Made by a program: the position numbers and the translations under genes. Of a stretch of 64,000 nt of DNA, positions 62,658 to 64,000 are shown in pieces. Numbering within the stretch: position 1 is the first letter of the stretch; each line of letters starts with the position of its first letter. Origin of the DNA: Talaromyces rugulosus (taxonomy: Eukaryota; Ascomycota; Eurotiomycetes; Eurotiales; Trichocomaceae); the NCBI RefSeq assembly GCF_013368755.1, contig NC_049563.1:2294001-2358000 (forward strand), read 5' to 3'. The notes under the pieces are model-generated. The model worked only from the letters and a program-made list of their open reading frames with translations. It ran no database searches and had not been told where the DNA came from.

Positions 62658-64000
62658 ATGGGTAGCCCCTCAGACGTCAGGAAATTTGTCAACCAGATGG
62701 AATGCACGATGGGATTCGAAGACTCGACTTCCGTGGCTGGTTTCTACAAGATCTCTCCAGACAGCCAAAGTCCTCGCATCACATCTTCGATGACAAAAGA
62801 TCAACTATCACCAACCGTTGTCTTTGGTCTCCAGAACTGCACCATCGAAATTGACTTCGAAGACGAAAATACCGATGGAGCACAGAAGATCAAACAGTTG
62901 AGAGATCAATACAAACCCTGGTTCGAAAACATCAAAAACGATGCTGTATGTATTCGGATTACGTACACCAAGTTTGTCAAGACCGGCTAAACGACAAGAC
63001 TGAACGGCTCAACTCAAAACTGGGAGGCACTCAGCGATGCTCTTCCTGAAAATCAGTCGGTTACGATCATCGCAACTTGGAGGAAAAATTGGAAGCAACC
63101 CACGAAACTTTGCCACTGGCTCTTGATGCTCCAAGAAAAAATCAAATCAAATCGACAATCTCTAGGGCAAGGTTCCGACAAAGTTCCGACATGCTTCTGG
63201 TATTATTACCAACAAATGAAAAAGTTAGAAGCGAGCGATGATGAGGTCAACAATAACAAGAACGACCAAGATGCATGTGTCCCTGGATATCCTTGGCTGG
63301 CTCCTCCAACTGAGGAAGAGCAACACAAGCCCTTGATTCCATTTGTACCTTACTTCATCGATGACCACGAGCGGTATTTCAGGCTCGGGATGGCAATGAA
63401 GAGAGAGCGCGAAGAACAGCGGAAAGTGATAGAGGACGTCTTCACTTTCGACCGCACACACAAGGCAACCATTCGACAGGTCGGCCAGGAGTATATCCAT
63501 CTCCAAATAATCATCAATAGCTCCTATGAGGAGCTATTCAAGGTCCCAAATATCAACGAGGGAGTCAAAGTTGATGTGGAGACAGGAGATGGGTTTGGTT
63601 TGAAATTTCATGGCAAAACTATCGATGTGCCAACCGATGCCGATCTTGTGGTTGAGCTGAAGTCGCTCGACGTAGGGGACTTTCTGCCAGATTCTGATTT
63701 CGAAGTCAAGCTTAACATCAAGCCAAACTTGACTATCGTCAAAAATCAGATCAAGGCTATCAAAGATGCCTCACAGAAGCTAGTGGTCGGCGACACATCC
63801 GAAACACCAGGTGCAGGATTCTCTCTTCTGAGGACCGTACTGGCACACGGCTCCGAAGTGAACACCCAAGACCCGAATTACTTCGTTTTAGACACAGCGA
63901 AGATGTCTGGTCTGGAAGAGCATGTCATTCGTGACAGATTGGCTGTCTTGGAGAAAACGTTCCAGCTTGACGACACTAAACGACAGGCGTACACAAGCTC
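62658..64000 (+). CDS. Large protein of unknown family, cut by the window end and interrupted by an in-frame TAA
   Basis: Starting at ATG 62658 (MGSPSDVRKFVNQMECTMGF) the frame is open for 110 codons, stops at TAA 62988-62990 and is then open again in the same frame to the last base, about 336 codons. The text after the stop looks coding (RLNGSTQNWEALSDAL, ATWRKNWKQP, VPYFIDDHERYFRLG). The last residues, FQLDDTKRQAYTSS, resemble the start of superfamily 1 helicase domains, where a Walker A would follow outside the window. In-frame introns from the GTATGT donor at 62946 to an AG at 63026 (81 nt) or 63056 (111 nt) would remove the stop, but each would also remove apparently coding sequence. The alternative is a nonsense mutation. 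Confidence 0.5.

Noticed and set aside
62946..62998. Introns of 53 or 36 nt removing the TAA near the right edge
   Set aside because: The 53-nt version shifts into a frame with an early stop; the 36-nt version is in frame but shorter than normal fungal introns.

Overview
The window is nuclear DNA of a filamentous ascomycete. The evidence points to the Eurotiomycetes (Aspergillus/Penicillium/Talaromyces type). Genes are dense, most introns are 47-70 nt with GTRNGT donors and CTRAC-like branch sites, and the housekeeping proteins are of fungal type (Pkc1 with HR1-C2-C1-C1-kinase layout, CrpA-like Cys-rich copper ATPase, fungal Zn2Cys6 regulators, an A-T-TE NRPS-like synthetase). The genus cannot be fixed from sequence alone.

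Layout. 1-21 kb is a conserved housekeeping block: a Gea/GBF1 ARF exchange factor (open at the left edge), splicing factor Syf1, V-ATPase subunit D, a U1A/U2B''-type snRNP protein, a tRNA-Gly(GCC), tubulin cofactor D and protein kinase C. 22.6-24.1 kb is an MFS transporter. 24.1-26.9 kb is an AT-rich gene-poor gap with decayed sequence. 26.9-36 kb holds a copper-exporting P-type ATPase, an eIF1A-domain protein, ALG3, a small conserved unknown and the PP2A-like phosphatase Ppg1. 36.3-42.8 kb has a NIT4/NirA-like Zn2Cys6 factor and a disordered unknown protein.

43-53 kb is accessory. Two O-methyltransferases flank an NRPS-like A-T-TE synthetase, each with a TATA box at 105-150 bp. Between them lies a decayed rhodopsin-like membrane protein gene. 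The set resembles small clusters that condense two aryl-pyruvates into a quinone or furanone core and then O-methylate it. The synthetase reading frame carries two apparent single-base insertions 50 bp apart, so the cluster is either recently inactivated or affected by assembly errors.

54-60.7 kb is again core or regulatory: DNA ligase IV and a transcription factor that combines two C2H2 fingers with a Zn2Cys6 cluster. 60.7-64 kb has a long non-coding stretch, then a gene of unknown identity that runs off the right edge and contains an in-frame stop.

Exon boundaries were worked out by hand from splice consensus, frame and family conservation. For every multi-exon gene I modelled, the summed exon lengths are a multiple of three. 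No homology search was run; family names rest on recognised motifs.
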